Assembly (NCBI GenBank): GCA_905250125.1
Contig: CAJNOL010000198.1
Coordinates: forward strand, 16,441 to 80,440
Reading direction: 5' to 3'
Source of the DNA: Rotaria sordida
Taxonomy: Eukaryota > Rotifera > Eurotatoria > Philodinida > Philodinidae
Length of the DNA: 64,000 nt
This document shows, piece after piece, positions 1 to 12,547 of this stretch. A program made the translations under genes and the position numbers. The notes beneath the pieces are model-generated. The model was not told where the DNA came from and made no database searches. It saw nothing but the letters and a program-made list of their open reading frames with translations. Each line of letters starts with the position of its first letter. Position 1 is the stretch's first letter.

Positions 1-337
1 AAACTGAGTACGTGCGTGCTGGTTTAAAGATACATAATAAGTGCCATCATTATGACGAATTTCATCTCGCTGATTAGGTGAATGTGCAAATTTGTAGAAA
101 TCAGAGTTTTTAAATTGAAAATCGAAGATTTTCTACAAGACAATATTTAATTAATCATTATATTCAACAATTTTATACTTCTTTCTTATTATCTAGATCA
201 CATGCTCGCAATGAATAACCACCAATATCCAATTGAAGTACTTCGATCAGTGATCTCTGTGAATAATTCAGTGAAGGACTCTGTTTATTATTCGGTAAGA
301 ATTTAATAGTACCAGTACCATATCCTACACTAGTCAT
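1..337 (-). CDS. Uncharacterised protein, N-terminal two exons (runs off left edge)
   Basis: I do not recognise this protein. Exon 1 is 337..179 (53 codons from ATG 337) and exon 2 is 132..1 (44 codons, still open at the window edge). The 46 bp intron has donor GTATAA and acceptor TTGTAG, and reading phase is kept (0/0). The first 97 residues are soluble-looking and polar, with no signal peptide or membrane segment, and include the pieces LIEVLQLDIGG and FAHSPNQRDEIRHNDG. A good acceptor (ATTTTAG) lies 5 bases before the ATG and could be a spliced-leader site. Uninterrupted phase across a canonical intron supports a real gene; the function cannot be told from this part. Confidence 0.62.
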
Positions 338-1190
338 TTTATCTAAAATGGAAAATCTAATTTATTCGCCAATGATTTTATTTTCTCTCTCACAATAAAT
401 TATCATCAATATGTTTTAATTTTATCAAACAACCTATTCAAAAATAAATACAAAGAAAAATAATTTCTTTCGTTTCATTGTTAAATTATGAATAAAAAAA
501 AATTACATCAAGATAAATATTTAAATCATTTATCGATGCATTTTCATCAACTAAAAAGTTCATGACTGAAAAAAAAAAGAAAACATTGAATTGAGAATGG
601 AAATTTATCAATATATTTGAAATATTGATAGAAGAAAATATTCAGATTAGATGAAAAAAAATATACATTTATTTTTTTTTACAATAGTTCATAGTAATTC
701 ATGTATGGTCGTTGATTCATAAATATGTATAACAATTGTTTTCTATCGTTCATTTATTATCATTCATTCTGACTCGAATATTATTTATTTACAACACTAA
801 ATCCAAAAGAGAAAAGAAATTATGCTTGGGAAACAAGTCAAGCTCTCCTCCACGTAGTGTTTCCTGAATAACGCTAAAGAGCCTCTACAAATCTCTCATG
901 ATGAATACAACAAAAAAAAATCGTACCTCGCCCGGAAGTGAGATACCGAAGCATGTCCCTGGAATCAGGCCTAGGGGCAGAGCTCATATGCGAGCGTCTG
1001 GTAGTCGATCGATCACTGGTATCCGTAGATTGACCGAGATCAACTCGAAAAAGTTACGGGGACCAACTATTCAACATTAAGAAACGGCTAGCGATAGTTT
1101 CGCCAACTGTCCTACGCAACGTGAGAGGCTGGCACAATGCCTAAACGGCACGTTCAGTATACCCAAACATCGTAATCGTCCACATCAATG
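338..1190. other. AT-rich gap and decayed LINE 5' region
   Basis: 338-810 is AT-rich with no convincing exon. From about 830 base composition rises, and 840-1190 reads as the decayed 5' part of the LINE that follows, including an isolated 59-codon ORF at 901-1080 that resembles nothing I know. Confidence 0.5.
343..358 (-). promoter_or_regulatory. Candidate trans-splice acceptor of the left-edge gene
   Basis: Pyrimidine-rich tract ending in TTTTAG, 5 bases before the ATG at 337. It fits a spliced-leader acceptor. It could instead be the acceptor of an ordinary 5' UTR intron. Confidence 0.4.
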
Positions 1191-1194
1191 CAAA

Positions 1195-1915
1195 ATGAAT
1201 ATTGGCACATGGAATATAACATCAATCATTGCCAAGGAAGTTGAATTAACCGAAGAAGCGAAAAAATATCAACTAGATATATTTTGAAATTCATCAACGA
1301 AACGAAAAGGCAAAGGAACGTTTATTCTGAACAATGGATGGCAGTACCGTCCTGTATTGAAAACCAATCAATGAAAGAGTCACCCTTATAAAACTCCAAT
1401 TAAAGGAAACAAAATTAACAATTATTCAAGTGTATGCACCAAATATTGAAACAGATTACGAGACATTTCTTGATATGGTTCTTGCAGCTATGGAAAGTGT
1501 CTCGAAAACAGATTCGTTGTTATTAATTGGAGATCTCAATGCACATGTTGGAAACGACTCAAAAACATGGAACGGTGTTATTAGACGAAATGGTGACAGA
1601 GGTCTGAATAACCAAGGATGACAACTGCTAAATTTCTGTGCAAGCGGTTGTTCCTCAATAATGAACACATTTTTCTAGAACAAGAACATCCACAAATATA
1701 CATGGTATAAGACGGGAAATTCAATGGCACAACGTTCACTGATCGACTTCATCATTGTATCTGGCAGTTTACGACGTGCAGTGAGGGATGTGCGAGTCAA
1801 ACGTAGTGCAGAACTCGCAACAAACCATCACCTTGTTGTTTCTATTTTAGAATTATCATCGAATGATCCAATACGAAAAATTAAATCGAAGAAAAATTTC
1901 AGAATAAGATAGGAA
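1195..1915 (+). pseudogene. LINE endonuclease domain remnant
   Basis: Endonuclease/exonuclease/phosphatase-fold remnant that would nick target DNA for reverse transcription. LLIGDLNAHVG is near 1525-1557, and a SLIDF box is near 1738-1750. Stops occur near 1284 and 1619, and a frame change lies before 1724. It is non-functional. Confidence 0.82.
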
Positions 1916-2179
1916 GCATTAGCTGATGAAGAAACCAGTCGAAGCTTTGCAAAAATAGTCGATCAACGATACTCTTAGCTACCATCAACGGAGGTCGACG
2001 TCGAACCAGAATGAAATTTGTTTAAAATAGCACTAGTAGACGCTGCAACCACTACATGTGGAATGAAGCATGTCGGAATTCAATAAGAACAGAAGAAAAC
2101 AGCATATCATAAATGGATACAACAACAAACAACTGAAAACTGGCAGAACTATAAATAGATACGAGATAAAGCGAAGAAA

Positions 2180-3330
2180 CTGATGTATGAAGCAAAAGCG
2201 AAGTCATGGGAAAATTTTGGCCATCAATTAAAACATAACCACCACTCAGCTAACAAATTATTCTGGCAAACCATTCGACGACTTCATAAAGGTGGACCAA
2301 AACCAATTCATTCGGTGAAAGACACATCAGGTCAGCTTCTGAAACGAGAAGAAGATATTTCAAATCGGTGGAAAGAATACTTCGCAGAATTATACAACCC
2401 AACATCAGGACAACATACTAAATCAAGTGAATCAAATCGACAACAAATCTAATGATATATCTACAAGCGAAGTCACAACAACCATCAAATCACTTAAATC
2501 CGGTAAAGCGGCGAGAGCAGATGAAATTAGACCAGAGATCTTAAAATCTCTCAATTCTGGTAGTATACATTGGCTTACTCGAACCTATCGTGCGGTTTGG
2601 AAAACTGGCAAAGCCTCAGTGACATGGAAGATTAGGATTGTGGTTCCAATCTTCAAGAAAGGAGACCAGCAAGAATGCCCAAATTACAGAAGAATCACTC
2701 TGCTAAGCCTTTCTGGAAAAGTCTTCACTAGAATAATCGAACGAAGATGTCGAGATATCGTTGAGCCACACATCCAAGAAACACAATGTGGCTTCCGCGC
2801 AGGAAGAGAAACAACTGATCAAATATTCACATTACAACAAATATTGGAAAAGTCATAGGAATTCGCCAAACCAATTCACACATTATTAATCGACGTGGGA
2901 AAAGCTTACGATCAAGTGCCACGTGAAATGCTTTGGAAAGTATTAAAGGAATACGGAATTCAAGGTCGACTATTATCAGCAATTCAATCTTTATACAATA
3001 GGTGCAAAAGCTACATCCGAATAAATGGTAGCAAATCAGGATATTTCCAGGTGTAAGTTGGACTCCGATAAGGATGTGTATTATCTCCATTATTATTTAT
3101 CATATTTATGGACAAGTTATCTCGAACAAGTATCAGGATTGGTGATGTCAATGTGGACTCTCTTCTCTTTGCTGACGATATTGTTCGTCTTGCAGCGTCA
3201 GCAACTAACCTGCAAAGTGCTCTCAATCGATTTCAAGCGGTATGCTCAGTTTATGGTATGAAGATCAGTGTGAAGAAAACGGAACTAATGGTGACTTCAA
3301 GAGAATCCAATCAATGTAACCTCATTTGAA
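2180..3330 (+). pseudogene. LINE reverse transcriptase domain remnant
   Basis: Fingers and palm of a LINE reverse transcriptase. The linker from 2183 runs into GKAARADEIRPEIL near 2500. Conserved boxes follow in order up to FADD near 3170 and a post-catalytic LN.F....YGMKI.V.KTE block near 3215-3285. Stops are present at 2450, 2856 and 3054, and the reading frame shifts. Confidence 0.85.
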
Positions 3331-3475
3331 TAACAACCTGGTAAACCAGGTGAACAATTTCAAGTATCTAGATGTTCAATTCTTGGATGATGGAAAACAA
3401 AATGGTGAAATAGATAGACGAATCGGTGCGGCAAGTGGAGTCTTACTCTCATTATACCGGTCAGGACTGTAAATG

Positions 3476-4428
3476 GTCATGAGCGGAACCAATGGTTTTT
3501 AGTTTTGGTTTCACGCTTAGTAATACATGTGTACTAGCGAAAAATGCAATGTCATTTTCGAGCAATGTCAATGAGCTCGAGACATCTTGCACGACTCACA
3601 TGATCTCTAATATCCTCTATCTTGGAGATTCATTACTTTTTTAAATTCACTAATACTTCATCTATTTTGCACGTTTATATGTTTGACAACTCTATTGTTT
3701 ACGAAAAAGAGTATTAATTTTACTATCAAAATTATAACAGAAAATATTGAAATGATCGTTACTCAATAATGTTCGCATAAACTTTTAGAATACATGAATC
3801 ATGAAAATATGATATTTTATTGAAATATTACACGACTATCAAAGATATTACTCCCAATGAAAAAGTGTTGTCCATATCTAATTGTAACATCTACAAAGCA
3901 AAAGTCAGTCATGAATTGCAGTGGTTTTAAGATTTTGTTTTTTATTCTTTTTGATTAATTAAAAGTTTAAATTTCAAAGAAGAAGGAATACTCTTGTGAC
4001 ACACGGTCTAAAAGAAGAGCGGAAGTATAGGCGTAGAAATTTGGATCCACGCCCTCCTCCTACAGACCGAAGAGAGTATTTTGGACAATTTTCTCCTTGA
4101 AGGTGCAAATAACATCTACGTCGTATTTCACATATTAGTTCCACACAGATTGCGCTGACAGTTCTTTTTAAAATAATTCTCATACTCGACATCTATTTTA
4201 GCTTTAATATCAAAATTTAAGCGCTACTTCTCAAAAAATTCAAATTTGTTTTTTCTTCTTCTGCATAGATATATGATGGAACATTATGAAATTTTTTTAT
4301 TTATTAATATAACTAAAAATGTCACTAACGGAACTCGATCAAAGTTATTTATTCTATAAACGTTATTATGAATTGAATAAAGAAAATGTGCTTGTATCAT
4401 TGAGAATTAATAGTTTTGCAATATTCTA
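3476..4428. other. Gene-free AT-rich gap with an old repeat fragment
   Basis: No exon recognised. About 55 bp at 4130-4185 resembles 20675-20730 (shared core TTCCACA.AGATT.CGCT), so both are likely fragments of one old repeat family. Confidence 0.4.
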
Positions 4429-4880
4429 ACGGGTAATCGAAAAGTCTTTAGATAAGATGTTTGTTTACTTTTGACATATTTCCATAGAATCAAAAGTTAT
4501 AATAGAAATTTTGTGTTAATTTTTGTTCAAGAGTAGTAAAATAATCTTTGAAAAGTCCAAAAAATTAGTTTGGATTCGATACTAAAGGAGCTCTTGAAAA
4601 CTGCTTGAGTAAAGGTTATTCAATATCACATTTTGTAGAGAAGTGTCCACTTTACAAAACAATCGAATCCGACGATTTTTCGCATGTTCGAAAAGGAACT
4701 TATATGGTAAATAAAAACCTATTGGCTAATCATTAAAAATAAGTTTTCAGATTTTTCACAAAATTCATCATTACTGTCGAACAAAAAACTGAGACAAAAT
4801 TTCTATCATACCTTTTGCCTCCTCGGAAATATATCAAAAGTAAACAACCATCTTGTCTAAAAAACTTTTCAATCATCCAT
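4429..4880. mobile_element. Mariner/Tc1-like MITE
   Basis: 452 bp element flanked by TA on both sides (4427-4428 and 4881-4882), the target duplication of the mariner/Tc1 superfamily. Terminal inverted repeats are about 105 bp and imperfect. Left end ACGGGTAATCGAAAAG matches the complement of the right end (ATGGATGATTGAAAAG), and both continue through TTTAGA.AAGATG. No transposase is encoded, so it depends on a partner element. Confidence 0.75.
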
Positions 4881-4882
4881 TA

Positions 4883-5740
4883 TTTCTTCGCTAAGGTAAA
4901 ATATTTTTTGAATTTTCTCTTAGAACCTTAATGAGAACAATAATTATTTGTCCATTAAAGTCGGTAAATTTCTAATCGGTAAAAACCAATTTTTTTTTCA
5001 AACATGTTTTAATAATTAAAGTACATAGTCTTCACTTTCACAATCAAAATATGAGCACGAAAGTCTTACCACATTATTTTGAAAATGATGTTTGCCTTGA
5101 TTGTTCACAGAATGAAGGTTCTGAATTTTCTCTTACAGCACACATAGTCAATTTGTTTTTGAGGAACTTTCTTAAATCTCTATCGCTATAGTTCAATAGC
5201 TCGAAACATACACGTAATGTTTGATGAAATAGAACACATGGTAGTATATTTAATCACAAACAATAAATTCCATCTGGATGGTTCACTCAGGATTCAAATC
5301 TTATATAAATCAAGTTTTTTGTAAATTAAGAATTTTCAACATCAAGTAATGCATAATTACCATAGTGTAATCAATAATCTATCTGAATAAGAACGTCGAG
5401 TATTTTGTTTATTAATTAATAGAAAATAAATACGAGACATTTTTCAAATTTGAAGACTCATTTCATTTGAATAGAATATTTGTAGAAGGTAGAATACATA
5501 TGACTCATCAATATTATTTCAGGGATTTTTCCAAGTATGATTTTTTAATTTGAAAAAATTTTTGAACTTATGAAAAATATTTGTAGAATATGATCTAAAC
5601 AGTTAATTTTCAATTTGACATAGAGGACCAATATTATTTTCTTATTGGTTAGAATACCAATGTTTGATCATGTTCTGTGAATGTATAAATTGAATGTATG
5701 TATGTCTTTTTTTTAAATATTCATATAAACGAACAAAAAA
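4883..5740. other. AT-rich upstream region of ANAPC15
   Basis: No exon recognised. It would contain the promoter of the 5.7-14.6 kb gene cluster, but no clear TATA box or other element stands out. Confidence 0.35.
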
Positions 5741-6259
5741 ATGTCTTCACATCTTTGGCCAACTATTGAAACATCAAAAGTGAATTCATTATGGTTTCGA
5801 CCATTACAACCTGGTAGAAAATAATGTTGCTTATGTTAATTTCTAATTAATCGAGTATTCTTTTTTTTTGCCAGTACGAGAAGAATTTAGTTTAGCTAAA
5901 TTTGAAGAATTACTTGAACAAGAACGACGACATAACATTGAAAAAGGTATCTTTTTCTTTTTTATTTGTTCTTAATTGTAATTTATTTGGTAAAAATAAA
6001 TTTTAATTAAGGTGTAAATTTACCATTTCATGGAAGAACAGAAATGGATAATACTGATGTAAGAATTTTTATTATAACAGATCAAAAAAAAAAGTGTAAG
6101 ACACCGTGTTTTTTTTTTCTTCTCTAGGATGATGAAGATGCTGATGAAGCTGAAGAAGAAAGTGAAGGTGGTGAACCAGATGATGAAATGGATGCACAAC
6201 ACGGTCCAGGATCACCTGGAAATACAATCGGAACTGGAGCAACACCACATGATGCTTAA
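5741..6259 (+). CDS. ANAPC15: Anaphase-promoting complex subunit 15
   Basis: Small subunit of the APC/C ubiquitin ligase. In animals APC15 promotes release or turnover of the mitotic checkpoint complex from APC/C. Exons are 5741..5813, 5875..5946, 6012..6058 and 6128..6259, giving 107 residues (human about 121). All introns are GT-AG with consistent phase (1, 1, 0). The family signature is visible: an N-terminal SSHLWPTI...LWFRP segment, a short helix (EEFSLAKFEELLEQERRHN, about residues 26-44), an NLPFHG linker and a long acidic tail from about residue 64. There is no AG acceptor close to the ATG, which fits a first gene in a polycistronic unit. AATAAA lies 46 bases after the stop. Identity rests on motif order; the protein is short, so some doubt remains. 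Confidence 0.85.
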
Positions 6260-6305
6260 ATATTCATATAAATATGTATTTTTTTACTAAGATATTTTGT
6301 AGATA

Positions 6306-6311
6306 AATAAA
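6306..6311 (+). other. Poly(A) signal of ANAPC15
   Basis: AATAAA 46 bases after the ANAPC15 stop and about 60 bases before the next gene's start, the arrangement expected between trans-spliced operon genes. Confidence 0.5.
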
Positions 6312-6355
6312 CTTTCTTTTCTTTATTACTTTTAAAGTAAAATAATAGTGTTTAT

Positions 6356-6369
6356 ACATATATTTTCAG
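6356..6369 (+). promoter_or_regulatory. Candidate trans-splice acceptor of the UBA/UBL-like gene
   Basis: ATATATTTTCAG ends 2 bases before the ATG at 6372. A textbook acceptor with no upstream exon between it and the ANAPC15 poly(A) signal suggests spliced-leader addition. Confidence 0.55.
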
Positions 6370-6371
6370 AT

Positions 6372-9300
6372 ATGGCATCAAAATTTCGGTAGAAAATAGA
6401 AAATAAAACATTGATTTCTTTTATTTCTTTTATTTCTATAAGTAATGTTCCAGTAAAAATGGTTCGAATTCAATGGTCAGACAAAAATCATCCGATTACA
6501 CATAAAGAAAATGTTACTATTGGCATGCCAAAAGATACAGAGACTAATACAACATATCTACGAATTGTTGTAAATCAACAGGTATACCTTTCGTGTTATT
6601 CAAACAGAGAATGGTTATCAAATGAATGAGATATGATTGTTATTCTTCTAATATTTCGACATAGAATGGCATAGTTTCTATTAGAATAATATTAAATTAT
6701 TCAATGATTTCTAATCTGTACAGTTCGTTGAATATATACTTGAACGAATTTTCATTTGTAGAAATCAAAAATTATTATATTGAAATGTTTTTTTTTGTTT
6801 TTGGAGAATGTATTCACTTTTGTATGATACTCTTATAATATAATTTAATAATATCGAGATTGTTATTAGACGATTCTATCGGAAGAACTCGATCATTTTG
6901 AATGGCTTGATGAATCTTCTACGACCGGAGTAGCAACAATCAGTACATCATATATTACAATTGTTATTCTTTATAATTCACAAGAACGAGCCTTATGTGA
7001 GTTTTTTGCTGATATGGAAGCATTTCTTAAAAAAGGTATGCTTTGAATACGATAGATATATTCTTAATGTGTTATTGATAAATTTGTTTTGTGCATAAAA
7101 AAGTAGGATTTTGATCTTCAAAATAAGAAAACATGTTACCATTTTGATGGATATCTTGTCGCTTTGAGAAAATTTTCATCTTTTTTTTTCTCATTGAAAA
7201 ATAATTGTATCTATCGTCTAATGATTTTTTTTCGTCACATCCCATTAATAATAGAAAATGGTAAAATAATTTTCTGCTTGTAAAAAAAAAAATGTCTAAA
7301 ATACAGCTTGTTTTTATTGAATTAATTTAATATTGAACTTAAGTATATATCTTAAGAATGAAATATTTTTTGATTTCTTTATATCATAAATGATCTTATT
7401 TTTATCTATGACTATTTGAGGACTTAGAAAACAATCATCGAGTCCATCTCCACAACGACGTATTCAAACAACACCAGGTACTAATGATTATATTTTGAAA
7501 AAAATAAAATAAAAGAAGAATCATTCTTTGAGTAATTTAATAATATGATTTTATTCAATGATAATTACAATGTTCGAATATATTAGATTTTCTAAATTCA
7601 TTTAAGTAAAACTAGTCACGGTTTCAATACAGTAGTTTTTTAATATTAATTTTAAAAAGATTTACTATTCAATTGATTATAGATAATCTTATAACTTACG
7701 TAGAAATAGTTTACGAAAATGTTCAATGTCGAATATTCATTCACATTTTACAGGTTTCAACTGATAAATTTCTTTGGAGTCAAGACTATATGCGTTATGT
7801 AGATCCAAATGAGCTATGAATATTTTGAAAAAAGTGTTGATACTCTTAACTTATTACTGCGTAGATACTGCATTTTTACGAAGTTTTTTAACTAGATATC
7901 ACGGTCCACTGAAGGATCTTAGGAAAATTTATTTTTGAATTTCGATTTGAAACTTTGCATAACTTCGTGTGAAAGTTTCAGATCTTTTCGTTGTTCCTAT
8001 CTCAGGATACAACCGTAGTAAAAGTTAAGATCTTTCTCAGTACAAAGTTTCCAATCGAAATTCGATAATTAGTTTTCCTGAAGAAGACCAAGACATTCAT
8101 TAAAAAATACCATAAACATGTCATATCTCCGTAACAATAAGCTAAGAGTACGAACTCTTTTTAGAATATTCATAGTTTATTTGAATCTACATAACGCACA
8201 TAGTCTTGACTCAAAAACGATTTATCAGTTGGTAAACTTCCTTCCGTAAGTAAGACGCATAAATAGTCAATTTTTGACATACAAAAGGATAAGATGCTTC
8301 ACTCATCTTGTATAAGTATGTTAAATTTTTAGAGTGCACATTCATTCTTTTCATCAATATCTTACACTCTTCGTGTACATGAGCTAGTGAAAGGATTAAG
8401 GTTTTAGACTGTTCTCAACAAAAAAAGTCAACGTACAGTTACTTCTTGTTGTTCACTTTCCTATGCTTCATAAATAAAAAGTTTTTACTTGGTTGAAAAG
8501 AGCATTATGTTAATTGATAAACAAAATTCGTCAAACCAACAATAATATCAAAATCTTTAGCTGTATGGAATAGTTTTAATTGTATTTATGTAAACAAGTA
8601 GAGAACTGCTAGTCCACGTTTTTATGAAATCGGATCAATAAAAAAGAAAGTTATTTAAGCTATATCAAAGATATGGAAGAGAAAATTATATATATGAGCA
8701 TGTGAATATTTTTAAAAGCTGTTTTTTACGTATCGAATTTTCATCAATAGAATTTCATAAATAAATGTTTATTTTAATTTCTTTTTTCTCGATTATTCAT
8801 TTATTTTCTAAATGATAGAACAGATCGAATTGGCCGTTCATGATCTCGTAAGATTTATTGGTCAAGGCTCTAGTACAGATGCTGAACATGCAGCACAATA
8901 TTTAGCAAAATCTCAAGCTAATTTTCAATTTAATTTAACCAATCCTAATGATGATACAGAAAACAAAACTACAACAAATAAAACCGAAGCTACAGCATCA
9001 CGAAATGTTCTTCAGTTTGTTTATATTATTTATTTTTCTGCTTTTTTGATTCTGAATATTTAGACTAACATTACGTATTGAATGTCATTTAAATAGAGAT
9101 CCTTTGATTAAAACAATCTATGTACCTATTGGTACTAATCTTCGAACATTAAAAGAAGAAGTTTGTTAATATGAAATATATTAATGTCTGTATTATAATG
9201 AACAAAAATTTCAATTGATATTTTAGATAGAAAGAAAAACAGGTATCGAACGTAAAAGTCAATATTGGTATGCTTTTGATCGATATATGATTGATGATAA

Positions 9301-9442
9301 TTATATATTTGGATCTAAAGATCCAGTAGTTTCATTTCGTCCAAGAAATACTCCTCTAAAAGAAATACCACCACCAACTGATCCAATTCGATCTGGTGAT
9401 ACTCTTATTATGTATATTGCACAAATTGCAACATATAAATAG
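6372..9442 (+). CDS. Uncharacterised protein with UBA-like and ubiquitin-like regions
   Basis: Seven exons: 6372..6388, 6443..6581, 6870..7035, 7421..7477, 8819..9014, 9064..9160 and 9227..9442, giving 295 residues with phase kept throughout. The first exon holds only five codons and two bases and is easily missed; it joins in frame to the ORF that continues at 6443. Residues about 1-108 are a beta-rich region. A Ser/Pro/Gln linker follows, then a three-helix UBA-like stretch (QIELAVHDLVRFIGQG..., about 127-160), a Thr/Asn-rich spacer, and a C-terminal ubiquitin-like fold (about 192-291: VPIGTNLRTLKEEIERKTG ... SGDTLIMYIA). A role in ubiquitin binding is inferred from these resemblances only; I cannot name the family. 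The 1.3 kb intron at 7478-8818 contains a foldback element. Confidence 0.82.
7755..8234. repeat. Foldback element inside an intron
   Basis: Long imperfect inverted repeat. The left arm (7755 to about 7900, CAACTGATAAAT...GAGTCAAGACTAT.TGCGTTATGTAGAT) is complementary to about 8105-8234. Between them a second nested inverted repeat pairs near 7945-7965 with 8045-8070. It encodes nothing and explains the unusual length of its host intron. Confidence 0.75.
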
Positions 9443-9597
9443 ATGAACTAATTTTTATTTTTATTTTTATTTTTCTTTGTTTTTTTGTTTAAAAATCAAA
9501 TTGATATGAACTTTAATTATTTTGCTAATAAATTTAAATTTATTTTTTATACAAGAATAAAAAAAAAACACTTAACAATTAATTTAGATAAATATTC

Positions 9598-9612
9598 TTA
9601 TTTTATCTACAG
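9598..9612 (+). promoter_or_regulatory. Candidate trans-splice acceptor of TSEN54
   Basis: TTATTTTATCTACAG directly abuts the ATG at 9613. With only 170 bases back to the previous stop, a spliced-leader acceptor is the simplest reading. Confidence 0.6.
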
Positions 9613-12547
9613 ATGACTAATCATCATCGTCAATTAACAACAGATCTTAATACTCATTTAACAAAAATATCTTTGCCATATCAATGTCGTAAATCATTAT
9701 TATCCTATGGCATATGGAATTCATCATTAAATATGATTGAAATAATTTATCAACATCGTTCAGCTTCAAAATGTTTTTTAACAATAGGTATAATGAAAAA
9801 TTCGAAATTATATCTTTATCCTGAAGAAGCAATATTTATGATGCAATGTTCATTATTACAAGTATCAATAAATAATTTCGATAAAAAACAAAACATTCCT
9901 ATATCACTTAATGAAGCTTATTCATTATGGTTTAATCAATCATTATTAACTCTTAAACATCTACATGTTTATCAATATTTAACACGGATTGGATTTATAT
10001 TAATTCGACATCGATCAACGGAAATAATGATCGAAACGAAAATAGATTTATCAAATAAAAAAATCAAGAGTCTTAAACGAAAACGAGATGAATATGAACA
10101 AGAATTAATTGAATCATCTGAAAACGAGCTTCAAAATGAAAATTACATTTGTCCGGTAATTACAAAAAATCTGAAATGAAAGAGATTATCATAAATTCAA
10201 AATGTTTTATTTTCTATGATCCGAATGTAATTTAGAAAATGATGTTTTATTTTAATCACTACTGTGTTATAAATCAGAGATATTTATCGCAAGTAGAAAT
10301 CTGCCGCTGTCGCGACGGTTTTCGAGAATTTCTTCCGTCATTGTGCTAAATTAGCACAGTTAGATTGAATCCATCAGATTCACCACGATTGTGACTGTTG
10401 AACTTGTAGACACTTAAATTGGGTACAAATTCATCAAATTTTATAATCTCTCCCAATAAGAAGCTACCACTGTCGTGATAGTATTTTTGAAACATTTCCA
10501 TCGCCACCATGGACATCTCTATTATGAACTAGTAGTTTATCTTATACATTATTCATGTAATTAATTTAATGCAATATTTTTTAGCTGAACCAATCGAATT
10601 TGAATTTGATAATGATGATGAAAAATCATACCTTACAGGTCTTGAAATTGGATCACTTTTAGATAGTTCGACTGATTCGTGAAGAGTCGAGAACTGCTCA
10701 TGCCTGCCCAGCCCGCCTTTTACTCTATTAGAATCCAATTTAGCCTGTCCGAATCATCACCATAGAATGGCACTACTAAAAAGTATATTCCTATCATAGT
10801 GACACGAAGTGAATAAAAATCGAACAATTTTAATGCTTGAGACAACAGTATGAGAGATAAGTCAAATTACTTATTGTACCGAAAGACTAAGATGCGTTCG
10901 TAGGTACTCCAACTTCTTGAAGACTATGATTTATTAAGATAAGCTTTCGCGAGTAAAATAATCCACTGATCAATTTCAGTTACTATTTTTAGTTACACTC
11001 ATGCTACTTAATGCACTTCATAGCGTACTCGAACTTATATATTGATGAGAAATAGGGTAAACTATTTAATTTAACGTAAAATTAAGTTTTAAGTGATTGC
11101 GTTAGGTAAATATAATTTAATTTCGAGTTTTTCTTTACTTCAATACGAACTCATTATGGTATTGTTCCTGGTAATCTGGTCGCTGTCTAGGGTCCTTTCC
11201 CATATGGTCTGAACAATAGTATCTTTTGTCCTTCGAATAGCAGAGAAATAGCTTGCTCAAACCTAGTTAGTCGACTAATCACATTTCAGTGGCTTTTTTT
11301 CTCCGTTATGGCAAGATAAAACATAGTGCTATTCGAGTCGATCATGGGTTGGCATGAGTCTTCTTTATATGAAGTCCGAATATCAGCATAGTAAGTCCGT
11401 ATTGGGGTAAAGAAAAAATCGAAATTAAATAATATTTGTCGAACGCAATCATAATTAACTTAATTAAGTCGAATTTAAAAAAATGGTCTACTCCTAATGA
11501 AGAATGCCATTGAACCGAATAAAATATACTCCTTTTATTTATTGGCTAAATTACATTTCTGAAACGTTCGCATAATAAAGATTTTTAATTGTTATCAGTT
11601 GTGAGATGCAAAATTCATATAAGAAACTGTCTTTGATAGATATACACAAATAGAGAGGTTATTTTATGCTATATTAAAATGTAGAAGAAAAGAAACGTCC
11701 GAAAAATCGCAATTCTTTTTTCGATTAATAGTTAAATCAATAATAAATTATAAAATAAAATCAATCTTTTGAGAGTATCAAAAGTAACCATTCACATTCC
11801 TGATTACACATGTTATATAAGTGTAGAATAATAAATCGAATTGAATGCAACAATAGTTATAGCAAATCACTGTTTAATATCGATATCTATACTTAAAGAT
11901 AGTATAAAAAATCATGTACTCCTTGCTCCAAGTATACTTTAAGTACGATGGAAAGTTTATATATAGTAATCATTTATAAATAATCACATTATGTTTTTGT
12001 TTTTTTTATAGATTCATTTGTCATCTGATTGCCGACGGCAATGGTTTCCAAATTATACAGATGATCCTCCTATAGATATTAAACATTATCCTCATTTATT
12101 ATTTCCTGATACATTATCACCTGTTCATATTGATTGGCTTCCATCGGATTTCAATTCGAAAGTTTCTAATGTTCAATTATCAATTTATCAAAATAATAAA
12201 TTATCAATACGTCCATCTTATTCTCTTCTTCGTTCAATTGATCTTCAATCTCATAGAACAATTTATCAACGTTTATCATCTTTTTTCTCTCATTCAAATC
12301 AAGCTATACAACCATCATCATCATCATCAAATATTTTTTTCGATATGTATACACCAAGAAAACATTTTCGTAAAAGTCAACCAGGTTTACCCGATTATTA
12401 TATAAAAATAAAAAATGGTAATGATGAATTTAATTTTGAAGAAATTTATAATGAACAACAAACAAACACTTTAACAGCTGTTGTTCATAACGGTGATCCT
12501 TCTTTTTATTTATTTAAACCATTCAATCCAATAGAAACATTGTTATG

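Larger units (their letters stand above)
1190..3475 (+). mobile_element. Decayed APE-type non-LTR retrotransposon (LINE)
   Basis: A single degenerate element carries an apurinic endonuclease region (about 1195-1915) followed by a reverse transcriptase region (about 2180-3330). Reading frame changes and stops break it into at least six pieces, so it cannot be active. Endonuclease signs are an NIGTWN-type start, LLIGDLNAHVG and SLIDFIIVS. Reverse transcriptase signs are VVPIFKKGD, NYRRITLLS, GFRAGR, LLIDVGKAYDQVP and the FADD catalytic box near 3170. The wording resembles animal LINEs often mis-annotated as craniofacial development protein 2-like; I cannot fix the clade. No poly(A) tail or target duplication is visible, and the 3' end fades out near 3475. 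Confidence 0.9.

Noticed and set aside
1917..1945. CTGATGA-GAAACCAGTC wording in the LINE
   Set aside because: No room for stem II; it is ordinary decayed coding sequence.
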